Source of the DNA: Macrotrachela quadricornifera
Lineage: Eukaryota > Rotifera > Eurotatoria > Philodinida > Philodinidae
Direction of reading: 5' to 3'
NCBI GenBank assembly: GCA_022393335.1
Contig: JAJEKB010021185.1
Coordinates: forward strand, 1 to 64,000
Length of the DNA stretch: 64,000 bases
Below the pieces are notes generated by a model. It did not search any database. It had not been told where the DNA came from and saw nothing but the letters and a program-made list of their open reading frames with translations. The stretch's first letter is position 1. Every line of letters begins with the position of its first letter. Below are positions 36,392-46,729 of the stretch, piece after piece. The position numbers were made by a program, and so were the translations under genes.

Positions 36392-36904
36392 TTAATAAAA
36401 ATTTCGAATAATATCTGATAATGTTAATATTATTCCTCTTATAAACATTTTCAAGCATAAAAATAATTTCATCGATAATATTTTTAAATATTTACTTTCT
36501 TTTTCTTATGCAAATAATTTTTTATATTTCATTGAATATATGTTGGAAAAATATTCTTTTTATATTATACTATTACTTACATCCTTTTTTTTCCCGTCGA
36601 TTTACTCTGTAAATAATGACGATAGAATAAATTGGATATTAAATCGATAAGGTTATTTTTGTTAGTTTTATTTATTTTCATTTTGTCTTAAAAGGAAGTG
36701 ACGGTTTTTTCCATGAGCTATAGCCCACTCCCTCGATTTCTTTTCTATTAATTATTTTTTATTGGGATTGATGTGAGGATACGAGAGATCATGAAATCAT
36801 TCGATGGACTTTCTTACTTTTAGCAAAAACTCAGTTCATATTTCGAGGTTTTAGTTATTTAAAATAGCTTTTGATAAAAAATAAACATGATATTCAGAAT
36901 CAGC
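36392..36904. other. 5' flank of the kinase gene
   Basis: AT-rich; no repeat or further exon recognised. Confidence 0.4.
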
Positions 36905-37375
36905 GTATCAAAATATACTACAAACTTTATTTTTTAGTGTAAAATATTTTCATCAAAATTTTCTCCTACTCCCCCTCATATCATGCGTTATAGCGTTTTC
37001 CAGGAAATCGTATATATTCTGGATATAAAATAAATTCCCGGAAATTGAATTTGCTCATCGAACAGTCTAATGGGATATGATCCATAATAGGCATAATGGG
37101 CATATCTCTCAATGAGGGTGCCACGGAAACGTGAAGACACGGAAAATATGCCGATTAAGCCCATTATGCCAGTGAAACCTCAGGTCCATTATATCTTTTT
37201 TTAAGCTTTGACAAAAATGAATTTTCCGGAAAACGCTATAACGCATCGAATCCTCCCACTCGGCCTTTTTTACTTGATTATTTATCCCTGTACCCCCTAC
37301 GGAAACAAATTTTGATGGAAAATATTTCGCGATAAAAATAAAATTTTTTAATGTATTTTCTCATATTGATTGTGT
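36905..37375. mobile_element. MITE with long imperfect inverted arms
   Basis: Inner perfect blocks ATGCGTTATAGCGTTTTCC (36984-37002) and its inverse (37219-37237), plus outer AAATATTTTC/CATCAAAATTT blocks, define inverted arms over 120 bases long. The centre contains CATAATGGGCATAT and its inverse CCCATTATG. No coding capacity. Confidence 0.6.
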
Positions 37376-38147
37376 ACATGTTCGAATATAATCTTCTGAA
37401 TTATATATTTATATTTAGACTAGTCCAGACTTGTCCAGCACACAATAAAACATGAAAACCCGGTCTGATGTACTATCACTATTGTTACATTTATGTGATT
37501 CGAAAGAATTTTAATAAGCCTTATTTTGAGCATTTTCCTGTGACTTGCTTGAATGATTATTGCATGTTCATTTGTTCTACCAAGCTTTAGAAAGTTTACA
37601 TATCTCACTAACTACTTTATCTTGCCGATCTAGTTTAACAGAGACGGCAAAGGACAAAAAATGCTTCTTTTGGGAAGCAATTTTCACCTGTATGAGTTGA
37701 TGTTGATGATAGCATCGTCACAATTTGATAGAAAAATACCTTGCAGCAACGATAAACATCAAATCATTTGTTTTATATAAGACAAACGAAAGGAAAAAAA
37801 AAGTCTGATGTTGTTAGTTCACGATTATACACATAGAATTCATCAACTGCAGCAGTAAGTGGATCAACATATATGCCTGAGTTTTTTTGTCGATAAGTTT
37901 CAGCTTTTTGTCCATAATTTGTTGCATGATCAATATGAAAAATGCCACTTTTGTCCGATAGATGTTAACTCACTTATACACGTATACTGATTGTTTACAT
38001 ATCTATTAACTGAACGTCTTATTAGCGCTTTGATCGGATTGGTCAATTCGAGTGAAATAAAGACACAATGGTTTTTGTGAACTATAAAAGCAACCTCAGT
38101 GTTCAATTTGTTTTGTGATGATATAAGAATTGCAGAGAGAAAGAGCG
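37376..38147. other. 5' flank of the F-box gene
   Basis: No other feature recognised. Confidence 0.4.
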
Positions 38148-39203
38148 ATGGATTGTTCAATAATTACTCGATTAGAAGATTTATCTGTGGAAGTTTTAAT
38201 GGAAATATTTGTTTATTTTACAGCTGATGAGATTTATTTATCATTCTCTCACTTAAATAATCGTCTTAATTCAATTCTCAAATCATTACCCAATTTGATT
38301 CTTGTGATACAAAAGCATTTAGATCCTTTTGTCCTCTCTTTCTTCTACTCATTTAACAAAATTCTCGTTAAATTTTGTGATTCACATATATTTGGTTGTC
38401 ATTGTCAATCCCATCCAATAAATGGTGGTAATCGTTTATATGACATTTATCCAACATGGGATTTCGATTGGTTACTTGATGATTTTTATGAAATTGATAA
38501 TATTATTCGTCCTGATATTTATTCTCGATTACAATCATTAGTTTTACCATCTACTTCATCTAAATTGATACAGCTCATATTTCGTGGTGAATTCCCTCGT
38601 TTGAAAATATGTCATCTTGGTAGATGCAAACCAATTATTTTTCCATTATCGATGACCATTCGTCTACAAAATCTTCGTCAATTAACTATCCGTACACAAA
38701 GTCAAAATGGTGATCAATTTAAAATTATTTTATTGTCTTGTCCTTCTTTAGTATATCTTGATTTCTCATGCGATGATGTTATTCCTCCATTTATTCGTAT
38801 AAATCATTGTTTTCCATCTATGAAATATCTTCGACTTAGTCGTCTTAAAAAATTCTTTTTCCACAATGGTCAATTCGATTATCTTCTTTCAATCTTTCCA
38901 AATCTTTTACAATTTCATTTAACTGTTGATCAATGTCGTGAAAATGTTGAAACAATCAAATTTCGAGAAATTGCACATTATTTACGTCATCGATGTCCAT
39001 TACTGAAAATATTAGCTTTATGTATTTACAGGTATGGACATATGCGTCTTTCTTATTATACAGGTAGTTTTAAGGAAATTACCGAAATGCATTCTCTTTT
39101 CAATTATATTGATCGATGTGACTCGCGTCTAATAATAAGTTCACATGGTTTTATTCATCATCGACTTTACTCGTATCGATATACTCGTCCTTCGTCTAAT
39201 TAA
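38148..39203 (+). CDS. F-box protein
   Basis: 351 residues in a single exon from the ATG at 38148 (the frame continues 18 bases upstream only to a TTG). The N-terminus ITRLEDLSVEVLMEIFVYF followed by LSFSHLNNRLNSIL is an F-box, expected to bind Skp1 and recruit substrates to an SCF ubiquitin ligase. The rest has irregular leucine-rich segments (LQNLRQLTIRT, CPSLVYLDFSC, FPSMKYLRLSRL, CPLLKILALCIY) that likely form an LRR-like substrate-binding region. Intact, with a candidate AATAAA at about 39248. A decayed relative lies at 24371. Confidence 0.8.
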   Translation: MDCSIITRLEDLSVEVLMEIFVYFTADEIYLSFSHLNNRLNSILKSLPNLILVIQKHLDPFVLSFFYSFNKILVKFCDSHIFGCHCQSHPINGGNRLYDIYPTWDFDWLLDDFYEIDNIIRPDIYSRLQSLVLPSTSSKLIQLIFRGEFPRLKICHLGRCKPIIFPLSMTIRLQNLRQLTIRTQSQNGDQFKIILLSCPSLVYLDFSCDDVIPPFIRINHCFPSMKYLRLSRLKKFFFHNGQFDYLLSIFPNLLQFHLTVDQCRENVETIKFREIAHYLRHRCPLLKILALCIYRYGHMRLSYYTGSFKEITEMHSLFNYIDRCDSRLIISSHGFIHHRLYSYRYTRPSSN

Positions 39204-40249
39204 TCATATACATGTCATTTGTATGTATTCTTTTCTGATTCTATTAAAATAAAGTCCTGAATATTTCTTAAGATTTAGAATCTTTATCTTATCTAAATAA
39301 TTTATTAAATATAATTTAATAAAAACTTCTATGACACAGAGATTATAATTAATCGAATTTCTTACTGATCGAAGTATTGACGCGTAATTTCTGTCTTGTT
39401 AAACATCAATCAGATTCTAACTGTTGATATTCTGAGAAAATGACAAGGTTCCATAAGAAGTGAGAAATTCTTCCATTCTCAACAGAAATGTTTCATTTAT
39501 TTCTACCCTTATAAGTCGGAGTCTAAAGCACATAGAGACATATCAATCATTCAGTAAAAATATTAAATATTTATTTGTTCATATTTCTTCATTTATGATA
39601 AATATCATAAACGTAAAACAACAAAGAAACTTTCATAGAAAAATGATTCGATGAACGATACTCTTATCTGACACGTTTTAGAATCTCTTTCTAATCGCGC
39701 AATATTTACTCGTTTACATTTAATTGCTCTTCAGCGTATAATTAATCATTAGCCACTTACTCTATGTATGATGAAGTTATGTTTTTAATAATCAAAGAAG
39801 TAGAAAAGGTTTTTTTGAGCATTTCTTATCAAATAAATTTTTGAATAACATGAACAAAACTGATCAATTTTTCACAAGTCAATAACAAATTCGAAATGAA
39901 TAAATGACGAACATAGAAGGTATCTCATTGATAGAAATAGCACTTTTTCAGCAAACTGATTTTTTTCTTGAAACATTTTTGCAGGTTGGTCTTTCACCGA
40001 AATATCAGTCAAAAGCGAACACAATTAAAAACTAAGACTTTTTATTAAATAAAAAACTGGCAAAATGCTAAGCAAAAAAATAAATGATGTTTTCATCGAT
40101 TTTTCCTTCTGATTTCTTTATTCTTTGTTATTCAATTCTTGTATTGACTAATTCATTAGATAAAACTATAGAAAAATAGAATACAATTATTCAATCTTCA
40201 TACTAACGAGTGTCCCAGGAATAATAAATTTCTCAGTATTTTACTGATA
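39204..40249. other. Intergenic stretch
   Basis: No gene recognised beyond short chance frames. Confidence 0.4.
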
Positions 40250-40770
40250 TTTCCGTCAAATCTAGTTTGTTTGGCGTTAACTTTTTTATCAAAAGATAGA
40301 TCTTTTCAAGTTCTACAAGATGAGCAGCTCTATAACATAGCATCTTGTCGAATTTTTTTGACTGGACATTTTCATTCGTCAATTAATGTATGTTTCGATG
40401 TTGCTTTCTCCCAGTTGACACAGTGCACAAATTCATCCCAGATGCAATAGTCCAATGAATTCAAATCTGGATTATTCGATGGCCAATGATCTTTATCTAT
40501 GAACGATGGAAAGTTATCTTGACATCATTTTTGTGTTAAGTGATGAATGTGAAGCTTCGCACCGTCCTGTGCAAATATTCAATGTTTTTCAAAAGTCTTA
40601 TTTTGATGCTTAAGAGAGGATTCATCAGATCATCGAGCATTATGCCATACACCGAAGCATTCAATAAAATTTGTTTTTTTGATTTGATGTTCTTATTTTA
40701 TTCAATATCATCTGAAACCTCTAAATCTAAGCTTTTAGTCCATTCGGTAGAGCGAATGAAAGATTAGGTC
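40210..40770 (-). pseudogene. Tc1/mariner-type transposase remnant
   Basis: On the minus strand, shifted fragments read NASVYGIMLDDLMNPLLS, then QDGAKLHIHHLTQ, NFPSFIDKDHWPSNNPDLN and SLDYCIWDEFVHCVNWEKA. QDGA and NNPDLNSLDY correspond to the second and third catalytic acid regions of the DDE transposase. Stops and frame changes abound. GAGTGTCCCAGGAATAATAA at 40208 looks like a terminal inverted repeat end; the partner was not found. Confidence 0.65.
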
Positions 40771-41488
40771 AATTTTACTATCGAGCATTCACAAAGCTAT
40801 TTAAAAAAATTAAGTTGAGTTGTTTTAGCCGACAAAAAATTAACAAAACTTTTAGTGTAATATACTAAAAGATAGAGCGGGAAAAGCTCAACAAAATGAT
40901 GTATTTACATATTACTTTTCAGTGGACTAAAATCACTTTATTAGTTAAATACTTTCGACCACTAGTTATTTTTAGAGTAAAAAGTATGTGAATTTTTTTC
41001 ATTGTCTCAATTACCTTTGAGTCATTTTATGAGACCTCAGATTGAGTTTCACATATATTGTACAATTTTTTCTTCTCTACAAAATGATTTTAAAAAAGTT
41101 TTAAAAAAAGCGTTTAGTGGGGATGAAAAGAGGTTCGCAATGTTGATTAATTCTGTAGTATTTATAGTGAAAATTTATATATTATTTGACATTAAAAAAA
41201 TAATAGCTTCATTAGGTTATTCACTACGGTGAGTATTTTGTGTATCGTCACAAACTTTTTATCAGAACAAATGCGCTTCATAGCACAAAAACAGCGTAAA
41301 ACATCAAATTAATCTCAATATTTTTCTAGTTCTATGTAGATAAATTTAATCACAACGCAATATTGGATGCTAGTTCTTTTTGGATATATAATTGAATTAT
41401 TCTTGTGATTTTTATCATAAGAAATCATTGCCATCTGAGGAATTCTGTTTTTTTGTCGAAATGAAATCGTGATCATGATAGCTATTTT
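40771..41488. other. Intergenic stretch
   Basis: Probably includes more of the decayed mariner element; nothing firm. Confidence 0.35.
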
Positions 41489-42523
41489 CTCACCCTCACT
41501 CTCTTCTTCTTTTCAATGTATAAAGATAGATCTCAGTTTTATTTGGATTAGATTTTCTTGAAAAAAATTGAATCTTTTTATAATTTATTTTATTTTCTCT
41601 GAATACAATAAGTGAAAATTAATCGAAGTTAAAATGGAGCAGCGAAATTTTGGAATTCGTGAGTACAATGAAAAAAGATTTTGATAATATTCATGAAACT
41701 GTGACGATGCGAATTTTTTTGCCTTTTTCAATTTCCTTGTCGATTGTTTCCTGGTGATTTTCTTTCAGTTCCCGCTCAAATTCACGACACACCTTACGTA
41801 TTTCATCTCCTTTTTCTTGTTGACACTTTTTACAAATGGCAATACCCCGGCCAATTGGTTTACCACATGGTGTTTTGTCTCCTTCCTTAAGATTCAAATA
41901 TCTTATGTCCCAGCCCCAGGGATACATCGACCAATGTGCAGCACCATCGTCGTAATGAATGAAGTAGAATGATGGCGACGTAGAACAGCCGAACTTCTGC
42001 TGAAAAATGTCTGTTTGTCGTATCAATGCGCCAACGTAAGTTTCCTTAGATTCATTGTCATTTGCCATCGTGTAGCTGTCAGATTAAAAACTATCTAGAA
42101 ATGATAAAATTACTCAGCTATTATAGAACAAATTTCAATAAAAGCTAGAAAATGGCATGGTGAAGCAGTCAAACCGCGTTTGTTAGAATCAAGACAAGAT
42201 CTTTAGATAGAATGAGAGAATAAATAGCAAATTGTTGATAATACGGTGAAGAAGATGACGTAATAAGGGTCATTCTAGAGTAATTCTCTACACTGGAAGA
42301 ATAAGATCAGTCGGATGGTAAATATGTATTTTGTCTGACCATCTGTCTGTTTGTAACTTACAGTTACCTTTGAGAAAGATCATTCAAAATTTCTGATGTT
42401 TTTATACACAACTGCCTTATCAGAGGAGAAATGAAAAAATTGAGTTTTTTACCCACACAAAGCACACACATTAACATGTGAAAAATTATTTTGTGAGAAA
42501 AAACCAATGTGAGTGAGGGTGAG
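41489..42523. repeat. 13-bp perfect inverted repeats flanking a small gene
   Basis: CTCACCCTCACTC (41489-41501) and its exact inverse GAGTGAGGGTGAG (42511-42523) bracket the gene at 41691-42068. No target duplication is visible, so this may be a transposon-like unit or a coincidence of a motif that recurs in the window. Confidence 0.4.
41691..42068 (-). CDS. Hypothetical protein, 125 residues
   Basis: Intact frame from the ATG at 42068. No signal peptide. The first half contains aromatic-rich FYFIHYDDGAAHWSMYPWGWD; the second half has CGKPIGRGIAICKKC, a possible metal-binding cysteine cluster, followed by a highly charged helix (KVCREFERELKENHQETIDKEIEKGKK). I recognise no family. Protein-like composition on a single uninterrupted frame supports a real gene. 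Confidence 0.55.
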   Translation of the reverse strand: MANDNESKETYVGALIRQTDIFQQKFGCSTSPSFYFIHYDDGAAHWSMYPWGWDIRYLNLKEGDKTPCGKPIGRGIAICKKCQQEKGDEIRKVCREFERELKENHQETIDKEIEKGKKIRIVTVS

Positions 42524-43109
42524 ACAAATTACCACAAATGCAAGATATTTTCACTTTTATTGATAAAGATTATAAAGTGGCAAGTACTTGTGTAACAGAT
42601 TGTTCGAAGAAAAAACCTATACGTAATACTTAAAATCTATTTAAAAAAATTTTGTACACTTACCAAACATACAATAACATCCGAATGCATAGATTGTGTT
42701 GAAAATTGCTTACGTTTAATGTAAGGCAAGGTTTATGGCAACACCTTTGTTTTGTTTTTAATTTCGTCTTCGAAAGTGTTGGGATTCTTTCAATACACGA
42801 TGTATTGGTCTTTTCCATTCGATGCCGTATTTATGACATATTAGACTTTTCCTTTCTATCGTATGTCATCATATGGACATATCCATTCGTTCTTCTTCTA
42901 TAACATATATACATGGTTATTTCCTTTTCTCTTATATATGTGTAGGATTATTCCCTGTCATGGTCCTATATATATATGTGTGTGTGTGGTCCTCTTCTGT
43001 TTTCTTCCATCTTCGTGTTATTCCTGTCTCTTAATTGCGTCTTGAATCTAGGTGAGGCTCATAGTATTTTCTTCATCTCATCCGTCAAATTTCGACGGCC
43101 AAACTTTTA
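42524..43109. other. Intergenic stretch
   Basis: Only low-complexity hydrophobic chance frames (42706-43045), including a TATATGTGTGTGTG run near 42970. Confidence 0.4.
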
Positions 43110-43894
43110 TTAGAGTTGAAGCATCAAAAAAAGCTCTTTTATCAAGTTCAATAAATCAAAAGAATCAATAGAGAAAAAAATGGAGATGATTAAAAAGTAC
43201 CAAATACTGTTCAAGTAGATAGAGTCCATCTTCTTTTTGTAAATATGAGTCAGAAGTGCACTATTCAAACGAGTCTGAGTAATTTTGGATCGGTAACATG
43301 TCTTCATGCGGTTCATCACAGAAAATGATCTTTCTGCCGTAGCAGTAGTTACAGATACCGTTAGATACAGATGTAAGAGTCTATTGTACTGATGAAACAT
43401 TGTTTTTCCAATAGGTTGCTCGTTCACAATATCGATAATTGTCGAAAGTTTTGTTATTTTTACAATTCCTATCTGTTTATCGTGAGTCGTTGTTCAGCAG
43501 AAATCTGCAAACATAGCACATTCATGTTTTAACTGTTCACAATCAATATCATCGGCAATGATATCTTCTATTTCAGCAAAAAGATCATTGTTGATGGTGG
43601 CACGAAGTACGATACAGGAAAGATCGCCTCTTTGAATCGGTTGTCCAGTGCATTGAGTATATTATCGATCACATGTTGATATTGTTCCTTATAAAATTCG
43701 TCACAAGTCTGATAGGTTTCCGATGTCGAGGTGTCTTCTACGACGAATTGAAAAGGTCGTCGACAAACATGTGGTAGGTTCGGCTCATCAGTATAATATT
43801 TTGATTCATACAATAATTTCATATAGAAAGATTTAAAATTATCGTCCGTTTTAATCCGAGTGAAATAGTTAATTAGTGCGTAGACGATAGACAA
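43110..43894 (-). pseudogene. hAT-type transposase C-terminal remnant
   Basis: Two offset minus-strand frames plus an intervening bridge form one protein. Upstream: FTRIKTDDNFKSFYMKLL, DEPNLPHVCRRPFQF; bridge: NNDLFAEIEDIIADDIDCEQL; downstream: HLYLTVSVTTATAERSFSVM followed by NRMKTCYRSKITQTRLNSAL, the hATC dimerisation motif typical of ZMYM/hAT-derived transposases. A frame shift near 43615 and a stop near 43497 inactivate it. Only the 3' part of the gene is present. Confidence 0.7.
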
Positions 43895-43980
43895 TATATT
43901 CTAATGAGTAAGAAATTTCCTAGCTAGCTGCAAAAATAAGGTGACCTAAGAGAAGAAAATAGATTTTATTAGATGCAGTT

Positions 43981-45050
43981 TTTATGAAATATTTCATATG
44001 AAGTAATCCAGTTGATTTTATATTTCTATTTAATTAGTTATTCGTTGCAATCGAAACTATTTCATTTTGCATTGTATAACATTGATTTTGTAATTCATTA
44101 ATTTATATAAAAGAATTTTCTACATTTTTCTTCAAGTTTTGCAATATATTCTTAAGCAAATAAATTGTTAATTTCCATAATTGAGTTGTGACAATTATAG
44201 AAATATTTGCTATAATTATAAGAATTATAAAATTGATTCAAATCTATATAGATAATTAGATTAACTTCCGATTAGAAATTGATTTTTTATATATAAAATT
44301 TGTACTGCGTTCGATATTAATTTTTTGAGCCGATATAAAATGTCTTTGAATTAAATTAAAATAATACCACGTATTGTTTGTTAATTGTTCCCAAAGAACT
44401 TCTACAGATAAATCATTTTTTTATTTGTAATAAATTTGTCGTAGATGTTTCTTTTTATTAGTTGATAATTGATAAGTAGCGCTCGTCTAAAAATTCGCTC
44501 AGCTCTTTCTCGTAGAAATCGTGTTTCTAAACTACCGACAAGCTATTCATTTATAAAAATTAAAAAAACGGAAGTCAGATCCAAGTTCCTGGACATTAAC
44601 TGCCTTTGAACAAGCCTCATAAAAACAAATATTTTTTGTTAAAAGTCTGTCATTTGTTTGAAAAATTGAGCTACAAAAAATGTTTAGAAAACTGACTCAG
44701 ATTTTAATTCCTCATCCTCGATTACCCTTCGAACAACTCTAATAAAACTTTTTTTGTAAAGAAGTGGTCCTTTGTGTAAGAAATGAGCCTCAAAAAACAT
44801 TTTAAGAAACTAACATCAGATTCGGATTCCTCGACCTCGATTATCCTTTGGTCAATTTTTATAGAAAACATTAATAGAATGCTTTTTTGACCTTGTGCGA
44901 ACATACAAGCAAACAAACAATTTATGTTTCTAAGACTCTTCTCTACGAGAAAGAGAATATGTCTATTGAATGTGTTCCAAATATTGTATGAATTTTATAG
45001 ATTAATTCAAGTTCAATTTAACTCACAGAAAGTGGTGTTTATTTATTCAC
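43981..45050 (-). pseudogene. Duplicated fragment of the MOK-like kinase gene
   Basis: 43981-44475 aligns base by base with the kinase tail and intron region at about 33180-33960, and 44956-45050 aligns with the exon at about 34000-34095 (GTTCCAAATATTGTATGAATT is shared except the last base context). The intron between the last two exons is retained, so this is a DNA-level duplication, not a retrocopy. Frameshifts and deletions make it non-coding. The two parts are separated by a MITE. Confidence 0.75.
44504..44955. mobile_element. MITE inserted in the kinase pseudogene, with internal 120-bp tandem repeat
   Basis: Ends CTCTTTCTCGTAGA (44504-44517) and the inverse (44942-44955) are 14-bp inverted repeats. 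Inside, three units of 119-122 bp begin at 44576, 44698 and 44817 (CAGATYC...TTCCTC/GxCCTCGATTA). It interrupts sequence homologous to the kinase gene. Confidence 0.6.
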
Positions 45051-46270
45051 GAAAAGATAGCTTTTCCTGTCGACGAGCTGATGCACGAGTCATAAGAAGG
45101 AAAATAAATAAAAATATCGAACTGAGTATTGAAAATAAGAAAAATTATAGAATGCAACGATTACTTTTTTCGTTTATTTGTAAACTATCGAAAACAACTT
45201 GTTAAATGATTGGTCTGGTTGTTAATGACCGTTGTGAACGAGAAACAATATAAACGTCATCGGTAAAACGAACATTTTTTATTCTTTGCATTTCATATTT
45301 TTCTTCGTTGTGCACGTGACAAATTCAATATCTTTTATGTAATTTATCATGTTCATAGAGTGTAAAGCTTGACTTAATACGTAATTGAAGATATATAATG
45401 AATATGACTTGAAAGAATAAGAGAACTAGCTATAGTATATGCTAAATTGTCTTTTTGTAACATATGTACAATATCTCATCAAAAAAGTTTTAGAATAAAA
45501 TCATATTGATCGATTCCGAAAAACATATTATTAAATTATTATACCAATATTTTCACTAATACAATATAGAATATTAATCAAAAGTATATCATTCGAAAGC
45601 TTGTCAAAAGTACTTCAAACTTATATCAAAACATATTTTTCAGATAGTGATTTTTTTGCGCTTTAAAACTTATGGGACACTCTATATGTAATATAATTCA
45701 TTGATTTGCCCTTATGAATTGTTATTTGATCATCGAGAATGGGAGAAAAAAAATATTATTTTAAACAAATCTGAATTATTTCCTTATATCTTTACGAATT
45801 TTATTACTGTATGGAATATTTTTCTCCTCATCTTAGTCGTGTTATCATAAAAAGAATATGGGAATAAATTGTGAAAACTTACAGGTGCATATCTTATCAC
45901 ATCATATATACATCAAGAAGTGAGAGTTAACAATCAATCACTTTTTCTACTCAGTAAAAATTTTACCATGATGCTAATGTAACGAGAAACTGGAAGGATA
46001 ATTTAAAGAGTCTTTCACTGATGATGTTTATTGAATCACTTCATATCTTTAGAATGTGATGACTATACATACTATAGATGCTTATTTAGGATAGAGCAAA
46101 AGAAAGAGATGTACACATGAGGAAACGAGAGGAAATAGCGAAAGGTGGTATCAATATTGGCACAACCGAATATTTCTATAGAAAGTCATGAAATTTCTTC
46201 ATTTCATGGTCTTGATTTAATAAAATCGTTCATTCCCATAGTTTAATAAATCTGTTCATATTTTATACTA
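45051..46270. other. Intergenic stretch
   Basis: At about 45650-45690, AAAACTTATGGGACACTCTATATGTA resembles a mariner-type terminus (shortened copy near 45461), but pairing is weak. Confidence 0.35.
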
Positions 46271-46729
46271 TTACTTAGATGAGTGGTGTGAATACTTCTT
46301 CCGATGAGTGACATCACCAATGTCATGACACTTGGATCCCCATTTACAAGGAATACGTTCATCATTCAACTTGTCAGAAGCACGAGGATGAGAATATTCC
46401 TTTCGATGANNNNNNNNNNCAAGGAATACGTTCATCATTCAACTTGTCAGAAGCACGAGGATGAGAATATTCCTTTCGATGAGCAACGTCAGCAATGTCG
46501 CGGCATTTCAATCCCCATTTGCAAGGAATTCGTTTATCATTTGACGTATCAGAACCAAGAGGATGAGAGTATTTGGCTCGATGTTGGGCATCAGCAATGT
46601 CACGGCATTTGGTTCCCCATTTACAAGGAATGCGTTTATCATCTAACTTATCAGAAATGAAATTTTTAGAGTCGTTTAACGTTTTCTGTGGATGCTGTTC
46701 GTAGTTAGTTGCTGACTTGATCTGTGCTT
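46271..46729 (-). CDS. PBZ-like zinc-finger exon, gapped
   Basis: Minus-strand exon beginning after a TTTAG acceptor at 46730 and ending at the TAA at 46271. It encodes tandem fingers RIPCKWGxxCRDIADxxH, RxxYSHP, spaced C-x5-C-x7-H-x5-H, closely resembling the PBZ (poly-ADP-ribose-binding) zinc finger except for one extra residue in the C-H loop. As assembled there are three to four fingers, interrupted by ten Ns at 46410-46419. The last finger ends HRKKYSHHSSK. No ATG lies in the frame, so at least one upstream exon is missing from this call. Inferred role: recognition of ADP-ribosylated protein or DNA-damage signalling. Confidence 0.6.
46410..46419. other. 10-N assembly gap between identical 63-bp flanks
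   Basis: The 63 bases before the gap (46347-46409) are identical to the 63 after it (46420-46482), which suggests an unmerged contig overlap rather than missing sequence. Confidence 0.7.

Noticed and set aside
45461..45690. Possible mariner-type MITE
   Set aside because: Only one end (GGGACACTCTATATG) is convincing; the proposed partner aligns poorly.
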